A program made the translations under genes and the position numbers. A stretch of 64,000 bases of DNA from Margaritifera margaritifera (taxonomy: Eukaryota; Mollusca; Bivalvia; Unionida; Margaritiferidae): the NCBI GenBank assembly GCA_029931535.1, contig JAQPZY010001142.1:1251501-1315500 (forward strand). Direction: 5' to 3'. This document shows, one piece after another, positions 1-12,149 of this stretch. Each line of letters starts with the position of its first letter. The stretch's first letter is position 1. The notes under the pieces were generated by a model, which was given only the letters and a program-made list of their open reading frames with translations, had not been told where the DNA came from and made no database searches.

Positions 1-3000
1 CTGTAATGGGAATGAGAGTTACTTGACCACGAAAGACAAAAGTGAGGTAAAATTTATAGCAACTAGAAATGTATTCTTAGATCACAGACACCCCACCAAT
101 ATGTCTGGAAATGAACCTAAATGTAAAACTTGACGAAGTTGTGGAGGACAGATAGATGGATGGATGGACAGAAAGGGTAACACTATATGCCTTGCCACTA
201 CCTTGACTGGAAGAGAAAACTGAAGATGAGGTGAATATAAAACTCTGTCAATAATAGGAGGTGATCATTTTGGAAGGCTGTATAATTTTAAACGCTTTTT
301 TTTATGGAAAAATGTTAAAATGGAGGGTAATAAAATACTATTAATGCCACAATCTGTAGATGCTTGCTGTCACATTTTTTTTTGAAAATTGTGTAAACTA
401 ATTATGAGTTGTGTTAATATGCTAATATAGCATGTTACTAAACTAAAAAGTCTCTGATGCTGTATGCATCACTTCCCCCTGCCTCACCCCTCCACCTGTT
501 GTATACTGTATTTCTTTGGTCAACTTAACCATACCATAAGAGTTCACATTATAGTTTTGAGAACGAATAATTTTTCTGTAAACTTTCTGGAAATTCAAGA
601 ACAAAATTTCAAAAGAGCATGAGAGTATAGTATTTACCCAAGCAGAGTATTCTAAACCTAAAAATGTTGGGGAATATTCCCCTGTCCCCTCCGCTTGATA
701 AAAAGGGGAATGTTTTATATTTATGGGGCTTTAATGCAGTAAACGAAGGTAGGGCTCGCAAATATGATATAGGGCTTTTGCATCTTTATTTGATTTCCCC
801 ATGTATAATGTGCAGCCAACTGCAAACAAGGTTGTAATGGAGTATGTATGCATGATGTATTAGGGTTCAATGGCACCTCAGTACAAAAAATGGCTATTTG
901 GTGCTAATTAACTGTAAAGTTCTAGAAACAAAAAAAATGAAGAATTGCACAAAAACTTTGGGAAGATAAACACTTCCAAATAAATGTAAACATGAAGTTC
1001 TACAAAGATAAAAGCTTCAAGCTAGACCCAGATCCGTCATCACATAATGTACCAGCAGATCCACATGAACACTCTACTAGAAATCATAAGCAGAATGAAC
1101 ACTGACTCTGATGTACCAGTTTATCATGTGACTCCAGATGGAAAAATATTATTCGCAGATGGTTGTATCTTATACACTGGGAAGTATGGTACCTTGGTAC
1201 CAAGCTGTGTACTAAGGTAAACTCTGTGCCTGACAAAAGCCGCATCCAGTAGCAAGCACTGGGCTGCTGTCATGTACACAATACAGACATATTTACATCA
1301 AAGTTACTTTCACTACTTCGAATAATATGGTGATGAAAGTTATGACAGTAGACTATTGTTTTAAGTCAAAACTATAATTAAATTCATCCTATGTAGATGT
1401 ATATAAGTTATTTTGTATTTTAATAAAGTATACATGTAAGTATTGATGTGTATCACTATTTTTTCGACAGCTGACTTTACCCCACGGGTATTATTGTGTC
1501 TAGAGAGATGATAATGGCCACGGAATGGATGACGTATAACGTCCATCTTTACAGACGTCATGATGGAAAGTTGCTGGCTTACAGATAAACTGGAGTCATA
1601 ACTCTGTCTTATGAATAACACAGAAATGTGTGGCTCTGTTCAACGGTAAAATAGAAATAAAGTCAGTACAAGACACAGGTGTAATAACAAGGGGCAAGAA
1701 ATTCAATCTAAAATAAGATGTGATTCATGTCATGGAGATTGATGGATAAAATTGTTGTCTGGTTAGAAATCGGGTACAATATGAAGGTGCATTGTGTCCT
1801 TTAATGATGGACATGTTGACAAAATTTATAAAAATCTGTAATGGGAACGAGAGTTACTTGACCACGAAAGACAAAAGTGAGGTAAAATTTATAGCAACTA
1901 GAAATGTATTCTTAGATCACAGACACCCCACCAATATGTCTGGAAATGAACCTAAATGTAAAACTTGACGAAGTTGTGGAGGACAGATAGATGGATGGAT
2001 GGACAGAAAGGGTAACACTATATGCCTTGCCACTACCTTGACTGGAAGAGAAAACTGAAGATGAGGTGAATATAAAACTCTGCCAATAATAGGAGGTGAT
2101 CATTTTGGAAGGCTGTATAATTTTAAACGCTTTTTTATGGAAAAATGTTAAAATGGAGGGTAATAAAATACTATTAATGCCACAATCTGTAGATGCTTGC
2201 TGTCACATTTTTTTTTGAAAATTGTGTAAACTAATTATGAGTTGTGTTAATATGCTAATATAGCATGTTACTAAACTAAAAAGTCTCTGATGCTGTATGC
2301 ATCACTTCCCCCTGCCTCACCCCTCCACCTGTTGTATACTGTATTTCTTTGGTCAACTTAACCATACCATAAGAGTTCACATTATAGTTTTGAGAACGAA
2401 TAATTTTTCTGTAAACTTTCTGGAAATTCAAGAACAAAATTTCAAAAGAGCATGAGAGTATAGTATTTACCCAAGCAGAGTATTCTAAACCTAAAAATGT
2501 TGGGGAATATTCCCCTGTCCCCTCCGCTTGATAAAAAGGGGAATGTTTTATATTTATGGGGCTTTAATGCAGTAAACGAAGGTAGGGCTCGCAAATATGA
2601 TATAGGGCTTTTGCATCTTTATTTGATTTCCCCATGTATAATGTGCAGCCAACTGCAAACAAGGTTGTAATGGAGTATGTATGCATGATGTATTAGGGTT
2701 CAATGGCACCTCAGTACAAAAAATGGCTATTTGGTGCTAATTAACTGTAAAGTTCTAGAAACAAAAAAAATGAAGAATTGCACAAAAACTTTGGGAAGAT
2801 AAACACTTCCAAATAAATGTAAACATGAAGTTCTACAAAGATAAAAGCTTCAAGCTAGACCCAGATCCGTCATCACATAATGTACCAGCAGATCCACATG
2901 AACACTCTACTAGAAATCATAAGCAGAATGAACACTGACTCTGATGTACCAGTTTATCATGTGACTCCAGATGGAAAAATATTATTCGCAGATGGTTGTA

Positions 3001-3158
3001 TCTTATACACTGGTAAAATACGGTACCTTGGTACAAGTTGTGTACTAAGGTAAACTCTGTGCCTGACAACAGCCGCTTCCAGTAGCAAGCACTGGGCTGC
3101 TGTCGTGTACACAACACCTAGACATATTTACATCAAAGACACTTTCAATACTTTGAAA
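1..3158. repeat. 1.84-kb direct tandem duplication, noncoding
   Basis: Bases 1-1320 recur almost unchanged at 1836-3158, a period of 1835 bp. The few differences seen are homopolymer lengths and single bases. Copy A then continues into about 515 bp (1321-1835) found only once. The window edge cuts copy A, so the unit may extend further left. The last ~400 bp of the unit appear a third time at 27060-27530, downstream of the second BTB gene, so this DNA belongs to the segmental duplication around those genes. A short peptide-like stretch containing VYHVTPDG and DGCILYTGK is readable in all three copies, but its differences change amino acids and the frame breaks, so I do not call a gene. Near-identity of A and B implies a recent event or an assembly duplication. 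Confidence 0.9.
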
Positions 3159-6100
3159 CCTGTAAGACTGTACATCTCAGGTATTAGAGCAACATCCATC
3201 AAAATAAATAATATTATGACATAAAAGAAAAAAAACTAATTCTACAGGACCTGGCAAGAAACTTGTGAAAGAATTGTTATGGTTCTCTGTTTAAGACTAA
3301 ATAATTCAAGTCAACCCCAAACTACATCTATGAATTCAAATATTGATGTTCATACATGTAAATACTCTGTTGTTTTCGTAAGTCTTAGATATAAGTTTCT
3401 TCAGGTCTCGAAGACAAAGCCTGGCAGCTGTCCTCTTCCTTCATTAGTTACGCTGTCTATTAATTTTGACTTCTCAAATTTGAATTTTACACCTTCACAT
3501 TCTATTTCTGACATTCCTTTTTCACCGTAGTAGCTTGCTGGTCCCTTCATAGCGAGAACTAAGTCATATTGTTTGTCCTTCTCGATCTGAACAGGTATGT
3601 CAAAGTAGATATCGTAAATTTTTTCAGTTGAGTCAGTTGATAACACCACTCCCTTTATTGCTTTATCTACATTATCTGGGGCTTCCCTAATTCTAACCAT
3701 TATGTCGTAATTTCCTGTACCTTGGCAGCAACCATAAACTAAAACTCCATGGATGAAAACATTTTTTGAGGTTGAAAACATGATTGTATCACATTTGTCT
3801 CGTTTGTAACCCCAACCAGTTGCATGCTGCTTAAATCTGTGAATAGCATGCCTAAACTTTCTTTTCTCCATATTGTAGCCATCTAATTGCTGCGGCTTGA
3901 TAAAATGTCTGAGCAACTTGAGAACATCTTCTTGTGGAAGGAATCCCAACTTGGAAACCACATCAATAAAATATTCTTTGTCCATCAATGGAAAACGTAC
4001 ATGCTTCAAAAGCCCATCCACCATCCTTTTCTTGTTTTCTGTTGTTGGCTCAATTCCATTTTTCCGACACTTACCAATAGCATACTTTTGAAGGCCTTCA
4101 TATATCTCCCGCTCTGATAATGCTAAGTCATCTGATTTTATTATTTCTGTCATACACTCCTCAGACAGTTCTGAAAGATCACTATCCAGAAAGACCCGTT
4201 TTGGTTGACGGAAGATGAAATTCATACATTTCTGTTTAAGTTCCACATCATCGTAGATATAGGCATTTTCCAGAATGGTGCATATGTTGTTGGCTCTCAT
4301 ACTAACTTTCAGGCGACGCAAGCACATGTCAATCAGTGACTGGATGGAGTATTTCTTTGCCATGTAGAGAACTCCAAAGGCATTGTTAAGGTCAATGGTG
4401 ATGTCCTCACAGTAAATGAACCTAGGATGAAAAATGTTGCAGTAACTTAATAAATGTTTACTAGAATTGTTCATAACATGAATTCATTCATTTTTGTTGA
4501 GAACCAATATTTGGATTTCTACCAAATTTTGCATGCAAGTTTTATATTGATGAAACCTCAAGCAGGTTGAATTTTCAGTGTTCTATGTCATCATTTTTGT
4601 AAAACCACAAACTGATATCATGAAAATAAATAAAGTCACAGTATGTCAGACAGATACATGTATATCAATAAATGAAATGTATGTGAAGGTTTTCAATGAG
4701 GATTCTTGCAGGTTTCCCAATTGGCAATTGCCCTTTATATAGGTCTTCTATCTGACAGATTACCCAGTAATTTCACCACAATTTTCATTTTGCAAAGATC
4801 TTAACAAAAGTGAACCTACAACCTACAATAATACTTGTTTGAAGATCTCTGGTTCAATATCTGGGATCCTAATTTCATTGGGATTGCTATGGACTGGACC
4901 ACGCAGCATGGCATGAAATACACAACTGCGGCTGATCAAGATGTATTCATGTGCTTTAATTGGTTCCTCATGCATCCCAACTAGAAATGTGACATCTGTT
5001 GTAATTTGTTTTGTCAACATTTCGCGATTACACTCTGCTAGTGATTTTCTAGACTGCCAATCATTCTTTGGTACGTGATCCATGCTTAGATATATGTGTC
5101 TGAAATTAAAAAGCAACAAAATATTTTAGCTCATGGTAACAGACAAAATCATGAATGCAATGCATGTAAGGTCATAATTGTGAAATCTAAATCCTGAATT
5201 AGAGAATACTCTGTCCTGTTGTATATCCTGTAATTCACAAGCGTACCATCCAAGGGGAGTTGTATACCATCTCTTCACAAGATGGACACTGAGAGAAGCT
5301 AAAGTATCATGCAAAAATATCGATAATATATAAATGACGAACAACATTCCCCCTCTAGTCATATGTAAGAGTATTTCTTGCTCATAAACAAAAATTCATT
5401 TATACAAGAGGTCTTTACAGACCCTGCTTTACTTCCCTAGAGAGTGGGAGTACAGTATGTACTAGCTACCAAGGCCCCAGAATTTACTAATTTTATGCAA
5501 GAAGTCCACTTCCCCTGTTGGCTCCTCACCATATGAAACAAAATGGGGGGGGGGGGGGGGGGGGGTTGTTCCCCATTGCATATCCTCTATTGTCCAAACA
5601 CATGTGTTTTAATTGTATAAGCTTGGGAAATCATTATGCAATGAAACCAGGCTACACAAAGGACTTTATTTCTGAAGAAGTTTCACTGTGGCAACTGGCA
5701 ACAAGAAATCTGGTGGAAGAATATGAAGTTTTATTTATAGATTACATAGCTCACCTCTACAAAGAGTTTCGTAATCTCCAGTAGGTGTTATCAAAATTAA
5801 TTACAATGCATACAAATAAGTTATTTAGTAATCTGGACAACGCAAAAAGTTGGTCCCTTCTTTAATGTAAGGGTTTTTAAAAATAGTTTTTCTCTAAACA
5901 TTACAACTTTTGTTGTCTTTTTTTAAAAATTTACCAGTAATCTTAATAAATTAATTTCACATTTTTACATGTTATTTTGTAATCAGCACTATATATCCAG
6001 TACCGTGCTGACATACCATTAAACCACATACAGTACCTACCTACCTAGATGTACCTCCATATATACATACTATGATAAGGCATAAAAGACATAAAACAAT

Positions 6101-6335
6101 AAAAAGAGAATATTCTTTTCCACGATATCAAAGTACAGGTAGTATAATGAGTTGATAAAAACCAGCGATCAATGTTGGTTTTCTTTAATTAATTTTAAAA
6201 AAAAGAAAAATTGTTTTAACAGAAGCTTCAAAAGCTACAATCACTGTAAACCCCAAAAAGCCAGATTTTGCTGGGTAAAACTCACCAACTTTAACTATCC
6301 TTGGAGTGACAGCCAACAGTACAAGCATATTTCAT
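2758..6335. repeat. Segmental duplication block, copy 1
   Basis: The block runs from the AAGAATTG region near 2770 through the BTB gene to the CAAGCATATTTCA near 6330. It matches 27060-36433 in the same order and orientation, interrupted there by insertions. Alignable parts include the 3' flank, both exons, the intron, the 5' flank at 5120-5220, and AT-rich upstream DNA at 5400-6130. A poly-G tract lies at 5545-5565. Beyond 6335 the copies diverge abruptly. No second gene was recognised in the block. Confidence 0.75.
3401..5083 (-). CDS. BTB-BACK-PHR protein, BTBD3/BTBD6-like, copy 1
   Basis: Two coding exons, 5083-4827 and 4421-3401, joined by a 405-bp intron (donor GTAGGT, acceptor CTAG) that splits a TT|G codon. 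The product is 425 residues. The BTB/POZ domain lies at about residues 20-120 (DVTFLVG, AHEYILISRSCVFHAML, FIYCEDITIDL), BACK at about 125-240, and a PHR beta-sandwich at about 270-420 (HRF, GWGYKRDKCDTI, YGCCQGTGNYD, SYYGEKGMSE, GRGQLPGFVF). Family members act as adaptors for CUL3 ubiquitin ligases, with BTB binding cullin and PHR binding substrate; that role is known for the family and not visible here. The start is the ATG of MDHVPKNDW, 18 bases after a 3' splice-like TTTTTAATTTCAG, so a 5'UTR exon probably lies upstream. Both exons are open with no broken residue. It lacks the long N-terminal extension of vertebrate BTBD6. Paralogue: 28449-33215. Confidence 0.9.
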
Positions 6336-7190
6336 GCAACAACAATTACTTTGATTAGCGTAATAGTGAGGCCTCGCATGAAAAGCATGCTGCCTGCAGT
6401 CCATTCCTCTAATTTCTATACTTACATAGTTTTTAATATGGAAAGTTTACCACTGATCAAACATATTTATTCTACTTTCAAATGCACTCTCTGGTTAGAA
6501 AGGTCCTTTTGAGTTGGCTAAGATGCATATGATACAGAAGAATGAGACAAGGTTGCAGTGACCTACATCTTAGATGAGAGTGTACTACTGATCAAGATGT
6601 ATCTTCTCGCTAAGTTTTATGATTCCAGGTATAGCAGTATTATGCAGGAGGTAAAAAAAAAATTTCAAAAATTGTGGTTCTTAAGATGTTATTATGAGAG
6701 AATTATAATGATACATGTTTCTAACACAGATGTTGAACATGTATGACCCAGTGTCAGCTTAGCTGCAGCCAGGCCTGTGCTGTGTGTGTGCTGAATGTTT
6801 ATTTTAATGTCAAAACTATTCTCATTAACTCCAAACTGACTCTGGGAACTTCACAGCTCATGTCAGCCAAATGAGTAATACTATATCTTAATAATTAAAT
6901 TCCCAGTTAAAACATGCCTTATGCTCTATCAGGGATTCTGGATTGTAGAATCAGAGAAGTCACATTAATGATTTTAACAGCTATACCATCGTTCTCTGTG
7001 TTGTTAAAAGAACCCTGCAACATTTAGTGGCAGTGGTGGAATCCCTCAAAAAATTTGGATAAGTTTCAAAAGGAATACAAGACCATCATGACAGTTACAG
7101 TGAGTCATGGATTCGGTGAAATTGTTTGAAGTCTATATATTTTTAAAAACTCTCAATTCAGTTTTTGTACGCCAATGCTGTGCATTTCAA
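5120..7190. other. Upstream flank of BTB copy 1 and AT-rich DNA, no gene seen
   Basis: The first 1.2 kb (to 6335) is duplicated at 33.2-36.4 kb and should contain the untranslated first exon and promoter of BTB copy 1, but I could not fix a transcription start. From 6335 to 7190 the sequence is AT-rich and single-copy within the window, with no coding signature beyond short chance ORFs. Confidence 0.5.
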
Positions 7191-7194
7191 CATA

Positions 7195-7764
7195 ATTTGG
7201 CAGACTTTTAAAACTGTTTTGATGACCTGATAATCAGTTCTCTTCTGTCATGGTACACATCATTTGGTGCAAACTTCAGTTGAAAGAAATCACCTGCGAC
7301 AATGATATGAATACCACCAAAAAGGAAATTTGTTTCCTTTATTGTTCGGAAAACCTTCTCTTAGACTAATTGCAGAAATTTCAGAGATAACATGGAAATT
7401 TCATCAATATAATGAGTGTCAACATTCCCAATTCTTCTTTTAATATCTATCATATCATCATCATTATTGATCTTATCTATTAAATATTCATCAGGGAAAC
7501 GGCCGTCGTGAATGCCAGAAAACTGATGTATAATCATTCCATGCAACTGAGAGGCAGTTATCCCTGTGCAGGCTGTCAAGTAAACCATTTTCCACATTTC
7601 TTCAGTCTTTCGCTTAAATTGTTCACTAAAAAGCTTTTACCAGTACCAGCCTGTCCTAATATTATTATATTGTGGCCTGAAATTGCAGCATTCATGATAT
7701 CTTCCATCATGCAAACACATGCCTGAATCAGCAACATTACAATCATAGTGAAAACAACCACCAT
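7195..7764 (-). pseudogene. PIF1-like superfamily 1 helicase fragment
   Basis: Read on the minus strand, this fragment shows PIF1/RecD-type helicase motifs in order: motif I GQAGTGKS (7634-7657), a following TACTGITA-like Ia block, motif II DEIS (about 7380-7400) and motif III GDFFQL (about 7277-7294). A frameshift lies between motif I and Ia near 7580-7597, and an in-frame stop lies before motif III near 7361. Downstream helicase motifs IV-VI are missing. PIF1-family helicases unwind DNA; in invertebrate genomes such fragments often come from Helitrons or other transposons, but no Rep domain is visible nearby. It is a decayed, truncated copy. It lies upstream of, and divergent from, the gag-like ORF that starts at 8025. 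Confidence 0.75.
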
Positions 7765-7769
7765 ATGTC

Positions 7770-7895
7770 AACATATTTCAGCCAATCAAAAAATATTTGC
7801 CATCATGCGTCATTTTCGGTTGGCCAATGAGAGGGCAGTATTTCATTCAATGCGTTGCACTTGCATATAAAGCGGGTGCAATTATGGCCATTTCA
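7770..7895 (+). promoter_or_regulatory. TATA/CCAAT promoter of the gag-like element
   Basis: Two CCAAT boxes (GCCAATCA near 7781 and GGCCAATGAGAG near 7822) precede a TATA box, GCATATAAAGCG, near 7862-7875. The gag-like ATG at 8025 is about 150 bp downstream. Spacing and order fit an RNA polymerase II core promoter; the exact start site is inferred. Confidence 0.5.
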
Positions 7896-8024
7896 AGCGG
7901 TAGCGTGGGATATGGTTTGGCATTCATTATAGGTATTCAGTGTCTGTTTGCGAAGTGAACAAGTACAACTACAATAGAAATAGAAAAATATACAGTTCAA
8001 CATTGAACAATAACCAGCAACAAA

Positions 8025-9068
8025 ATGCCAATACTGCAGAAATACTTCAAAACTAATGCCGTACGCACGGAGAAGGGAAACTCCCTCGTAGCCAGAATGC
8101 GAACTGGCATGCAAGTATTAGATTTTTCATTGATAAAACCCGAAGAAAGACCCACATGTGGGCAGATTCTGTCATGCCTCGTGGAAAACGGAATGGACGT
8201 CAACATGCTACAAGCTATCTCCCCACGTGAACAAGGGAAAAGCATGATACACCCGAAAGGAGAGGAAAAAATCTTGAAAGAGAAGATGCTAAACGTAAAT
8301 GAGAAAACAGCTCAGATTACCGACACCTTAGACATAATACGAGAAATTGTCACCAAATATGTAGACATATATATATAACTGGAGTCCCAATTGAGATCCC
8401 TCTAGAGGTGACAACTGAAAAACTCCAGCAGAAATTCCAGCTCACAGTAAAAGAAGCAAGAATTGTACCCAAGCGTTCAGACTGGAGCGAGAATCTTCCA
8501 AATAGAAAAAGACGACATAAACAAAATAACACCATTCTTCTATATCCATGGCTTCAGAGTGAAGTCATGGTACAGGGGTTGTATCTACAAGAGGCAATGC
8601 TATAAATGTGGGTTGAAAGGCCATGACCCAAGAAAATGTGAGAAGACACAGGAAAATGTAGCAACAGTAATACAGGAACCAATTAAACCAACAGAAACAC
8701 AACAAAATAAGGAAGAGACCAAAACCAAAACCGTAATATCCCTGACTCAATACAGAGAAAAGAAATCTCAACAAGAACAACTGGGACAGCAACAACAACA
8801 ACAACAAAAAAAACAAACCCGAGGAACAAAACAGGCGGAGAGAGAAAGAAGGGATCCATCAGACAAGCAAGATAATTTAGGAATATGCACAGGAGAAGAG
8901 CAGATGAGACAGCCACAAGCTAAGAGACCAAAGCCGGGAAGTCCAGAATATAAGGAAATGTACAAGACGATCATCCCGGGAAAGCTAACTAATTTATTTA
9001 AGGTAATTATTCAAAAAAATAAAAATGAATGCAACAAACAAACAAAAAAATATAATAATACTATATAG
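8025..9068 (+). pseudogene. Gag-like ORF1 with CCHC zinc knuckle, frameshifted
   Basis: The reading frame opens at the ATG of MPILQKYFK (8025), stops at 8378 in an AT dinucleotide run, and continues in other frames through 8408-8605 and 8463-9068. The central part carries a CX2CX4HX4C zinc knuckle, CYKCGLKGHDPRKC, near 8595-8640. It is preceded by a hydrophobic, aromatic FFYIHGFRVKSWYRG block and followed by a long hydrophilic, glutamine-rich tail ending at 9068. This layout resembles ORF1/gag of non-LTR or other retroelements, whose product binds the element's RNA. No reverse transcriptase follows: an A-rich tract comes immediately after (9000-9200). It may be a 3'-truncated retroelement or a gag-only derivative. 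The exact superfamily is uncertain. Confidence 0.65.
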
Positions 9069-10330
9069 TACCATGGAAACGGAGTCATGCACTCACCAAT
9101 ATAAATATCTTTAAAGCAACAACTACATAATTAGTAAAATCATTGGAACTAAAAAATAAAAAATAAATGAATATAATACAAAAATACTTAAAAATGATTA
9201 AAAGAATTATCAACAGCTGAACTAACCTTATGGGCAAAGGTAACTTGTGATTTAAAACTTGAATTAAGGAAAAAAGGAAGGAAACCCGCCCAACAGAGAA
9301 AATCTGAAGGGAGGGGAGTACTGACCTAGAAACCTTAATCCCCTAATAACTTGGATCTTTGGGACTATTAGAAATAGAAGAACCTCATGCAAATCTCTTT
9401 TCAAAAAAATAAAAAATAAAATAAAACCTTTTGGTATTTAAAATTTTATGAGGGGTCGCCTCTTACGCTCTAACCAGCCATATATGCTGGGAAGGACTGA
9501 GAGGTGACCACAAATAAAGTATAGCTATGGTAGCAAGTCCAACTTTGTGTAGGAATACACAGTCGAATGCCTGAGCTAAACATCGGTACCAAAGTTATTA
9601 CGCTACACGAATTGTAGCTTGAAATATCAACGTTGATTCTTAAATAGGTCGCGCGGGAAACGAGAAGTGCCATCCCTTGTAGTTTATATAGTACATGTAT
9701 GATTTATAGGTGTATTTACGCAGGAAAAGAAAATTTCTTTTTATTATATACCAGACATGCTCCTGAATCGAAGCTTAGAAGATTAAACTCACCCCTAAGC
9801 ACACACACACCTAGACCAACAAGTTGTTCTCTGCCTTTTTTTTCTGACATGAATGGGGAGAAAACAAATGGCGGAGAACAACGTGTCGGTCAAATTCCAA
9901 CACCCACTCACCCCTTTTCGTAAATTAATAGGCTGGTCATATAAATACTGAGAGAGTTGTAGAATTGAGATGACCGAATCTGTTGTAGTAAATTAATTTT
10001 GTTGACATTTTGTAAACTATTTGATCCTACCTGACCACAAAACAAGTCCAATTTGGCAATGCATCACAGCGGGTTTACCATGATTGTTAAGGTAGTAAAG
10101 GGAAATAACTTCAAATAGACGCGAACGGCGTCGATTCAGATTTCTTCAGCCAAACTTAATGTCCATGTCTGAAAAGTAATGCTGTGTCCATTTATTTGAT
10201 CTGCTGCTGGGGGGAGGGGGGTCTGGCTGCAGGCACACAAAATCAAGCGACACATGGCATGATCGGAAATCTTGTAATTTCACATGTGAAAAATATACGG
10301 ATAGGAATGATAAAAAGATGAAAATTATTT
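9069..10330. other. Intergenic DNA, no gene seen
   Basis: A-rich tracts lie at 9069-9200 and 9400-9430. A segment at 9443-9500 containing AACCAGCCATATATGCTGGG is matched in inverted form at 38050-38080, suggesting a small dispersed repeat. Near 9815-9885 the words GTTGTTCTCTGCC and GGCGGAGAACAAC form an imperfect inverted repeat. No coding feature was supported. Confidence 0.4.
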
Positions 10331-10917
10331 CACCAATAATTTTCTATATTCCACACTTTAAGAGAGAGAGAATCATAGAATCAAAATGGACGACAAAATA
10401 TTTCTTGAATTCGCCAATAACTTCCATCCTAAGATTCAATTTACGTCAGAGTCATCAAACAGGTCCAACATCTTTTTGGATACTCAATTTACCCTTCTGG
10501 ATGGGAACATGGAAACTGACCTGTATTCTATACCAACTGACTCTCGCCAGTATCTACCCCCAACCAGCTGCCACTCCCAGCACGTAATAAAAAATCTTCC
10601 TTACGGTATGTGCGTTCGGACCAAACGCATATGCTCTAATCCGGCTACCTTTGAAAAGTGACTCGGAGAGTTCAGGGGGCTAAGGAGAGGATACAGAAAT
10701 AGCTACACCGAGGAGGCTATTAACAAAACTAGACTCCTCGATAGAGGGGCCCTCCTGAAATATAAAACCAAGAAAACTAACAAACGCATCCCCTTCGTGG
10801 TTACTTTCCACCCTTACGCCCCAAAATTACAACAGATAATTCGGAAGCATTGGAACCAGATTGAATCCTCCGAACATCTGAAGGGCATATTTCAATAAAT
10901 TCCTATGGTTGCATACG

Positions 10918-12084
10918 GGTAGGTGTAAAATGCGAAAAGGTTTCATTTTGGCAAAAAAGACTTTTAATTTGGTTATAAATGCCGTTTAAGACTTTTTGTT
11001 TTTCATTTTTTAATTTAAAGCAGATAACTTTAAATAAACAATGTTTATAAACGTTTATCACTCTAAATTTAAAAAATAAAAATAAACTTTGATTTTAACC
11101 AAAATTGTTCAGCGCATACCGAGTACGCAAAAAGGACTTCCCGACTGCAAAAAGGACTCTTTATTTATCAATTAAAGCTTTCCAGGTTTTTATTTTAATG
11201 GTTTAATGTTTAAAACAGATAACTGTCAAAGGACAATGCTGATAAATGTTTATCATTTAAAATATATCAAAATATGTAAATAAACTTTTGATTTAACCAA
11301 AAGTGTTGTTCAGCGCATACGGAGTATGCGAAAAGGACTCCTTTTTGAAAAAAGGACTTTGTATTTGTTTATAAAAGCCGTTCAAGATTGTTTATAAAGC
11401 AGATAATTAAAAAAGGTAATGTTTATGAATATTTATCATTCAATATAACAATAGAAACAATGTAAATAAACTTAATTTAACCAAAAGTGTTGTTCAGTCA
11501 ATACTGAATGTGCAAAAAGGGATTCCCGACTGCAAAAAGGACTTTTTATTTATAAATAAAAACCTTCCATGTTTGTAGTGTATGGTTCAAAGTAGATGAC
11601 TATTAAAGGGCAATGCGTGATACATGTTTATCACTTGAAAAAAGTTTATAAAAAAGCATGTAAATAAACTTTTATATAACCAATATTGTTGCATACAGAG
11701 ACTAGACAAACGGGAATTATTAAGGGTATGTAAAGACAAAATAGTCTGAAAATATATCAGAAAGAACATTTATTTGCTATCAATATGTATCTAAAATATT
11801 CCAAACAATCAAAACATATATTACACACTCAGATTGTGTGTAAATTAGAACATACATTGTATTGACTTGTACAGAGTACTTTATCATAACAAATGAACAT
11901 ATATACATTAAACATGATAATGATTTCGTGATAACACACACACACACGCACGCACGCACGCATATAGGCACGCACCCACGCACATATTTTATTTGAATCG
12001 CAAATAAGAACTGTCCAAGTTATGTAACATGATGATAGTTTTGCTGAAATGGCAAGTAGACGGGTATACTTCGATCGACGGTTA

Positions 12085-12149
<65 letters not shown>

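Noticed and set aside
1912..2103. 63-aa minus-strand ORF (and its copy near the window start)
   Set aside because: It lies in the 1.84-kb duplicated noncoding repeat, is rich in Ser/Thr from GGATGGATGG-like tracts, and has no domain.
3887..4117. Plus-strand ORFs opposite BTB exon 2 (also 28878-29174)
   Set aside because: Antisense shadows of conserved coding sequence; they have no domain of their own.
6985..7060. LTR end and primer-binding-site-like GTGGCAGTGGTGGAAT
   Set aside because: No paired LTR, polypurine tract or pol sequence was found around it.
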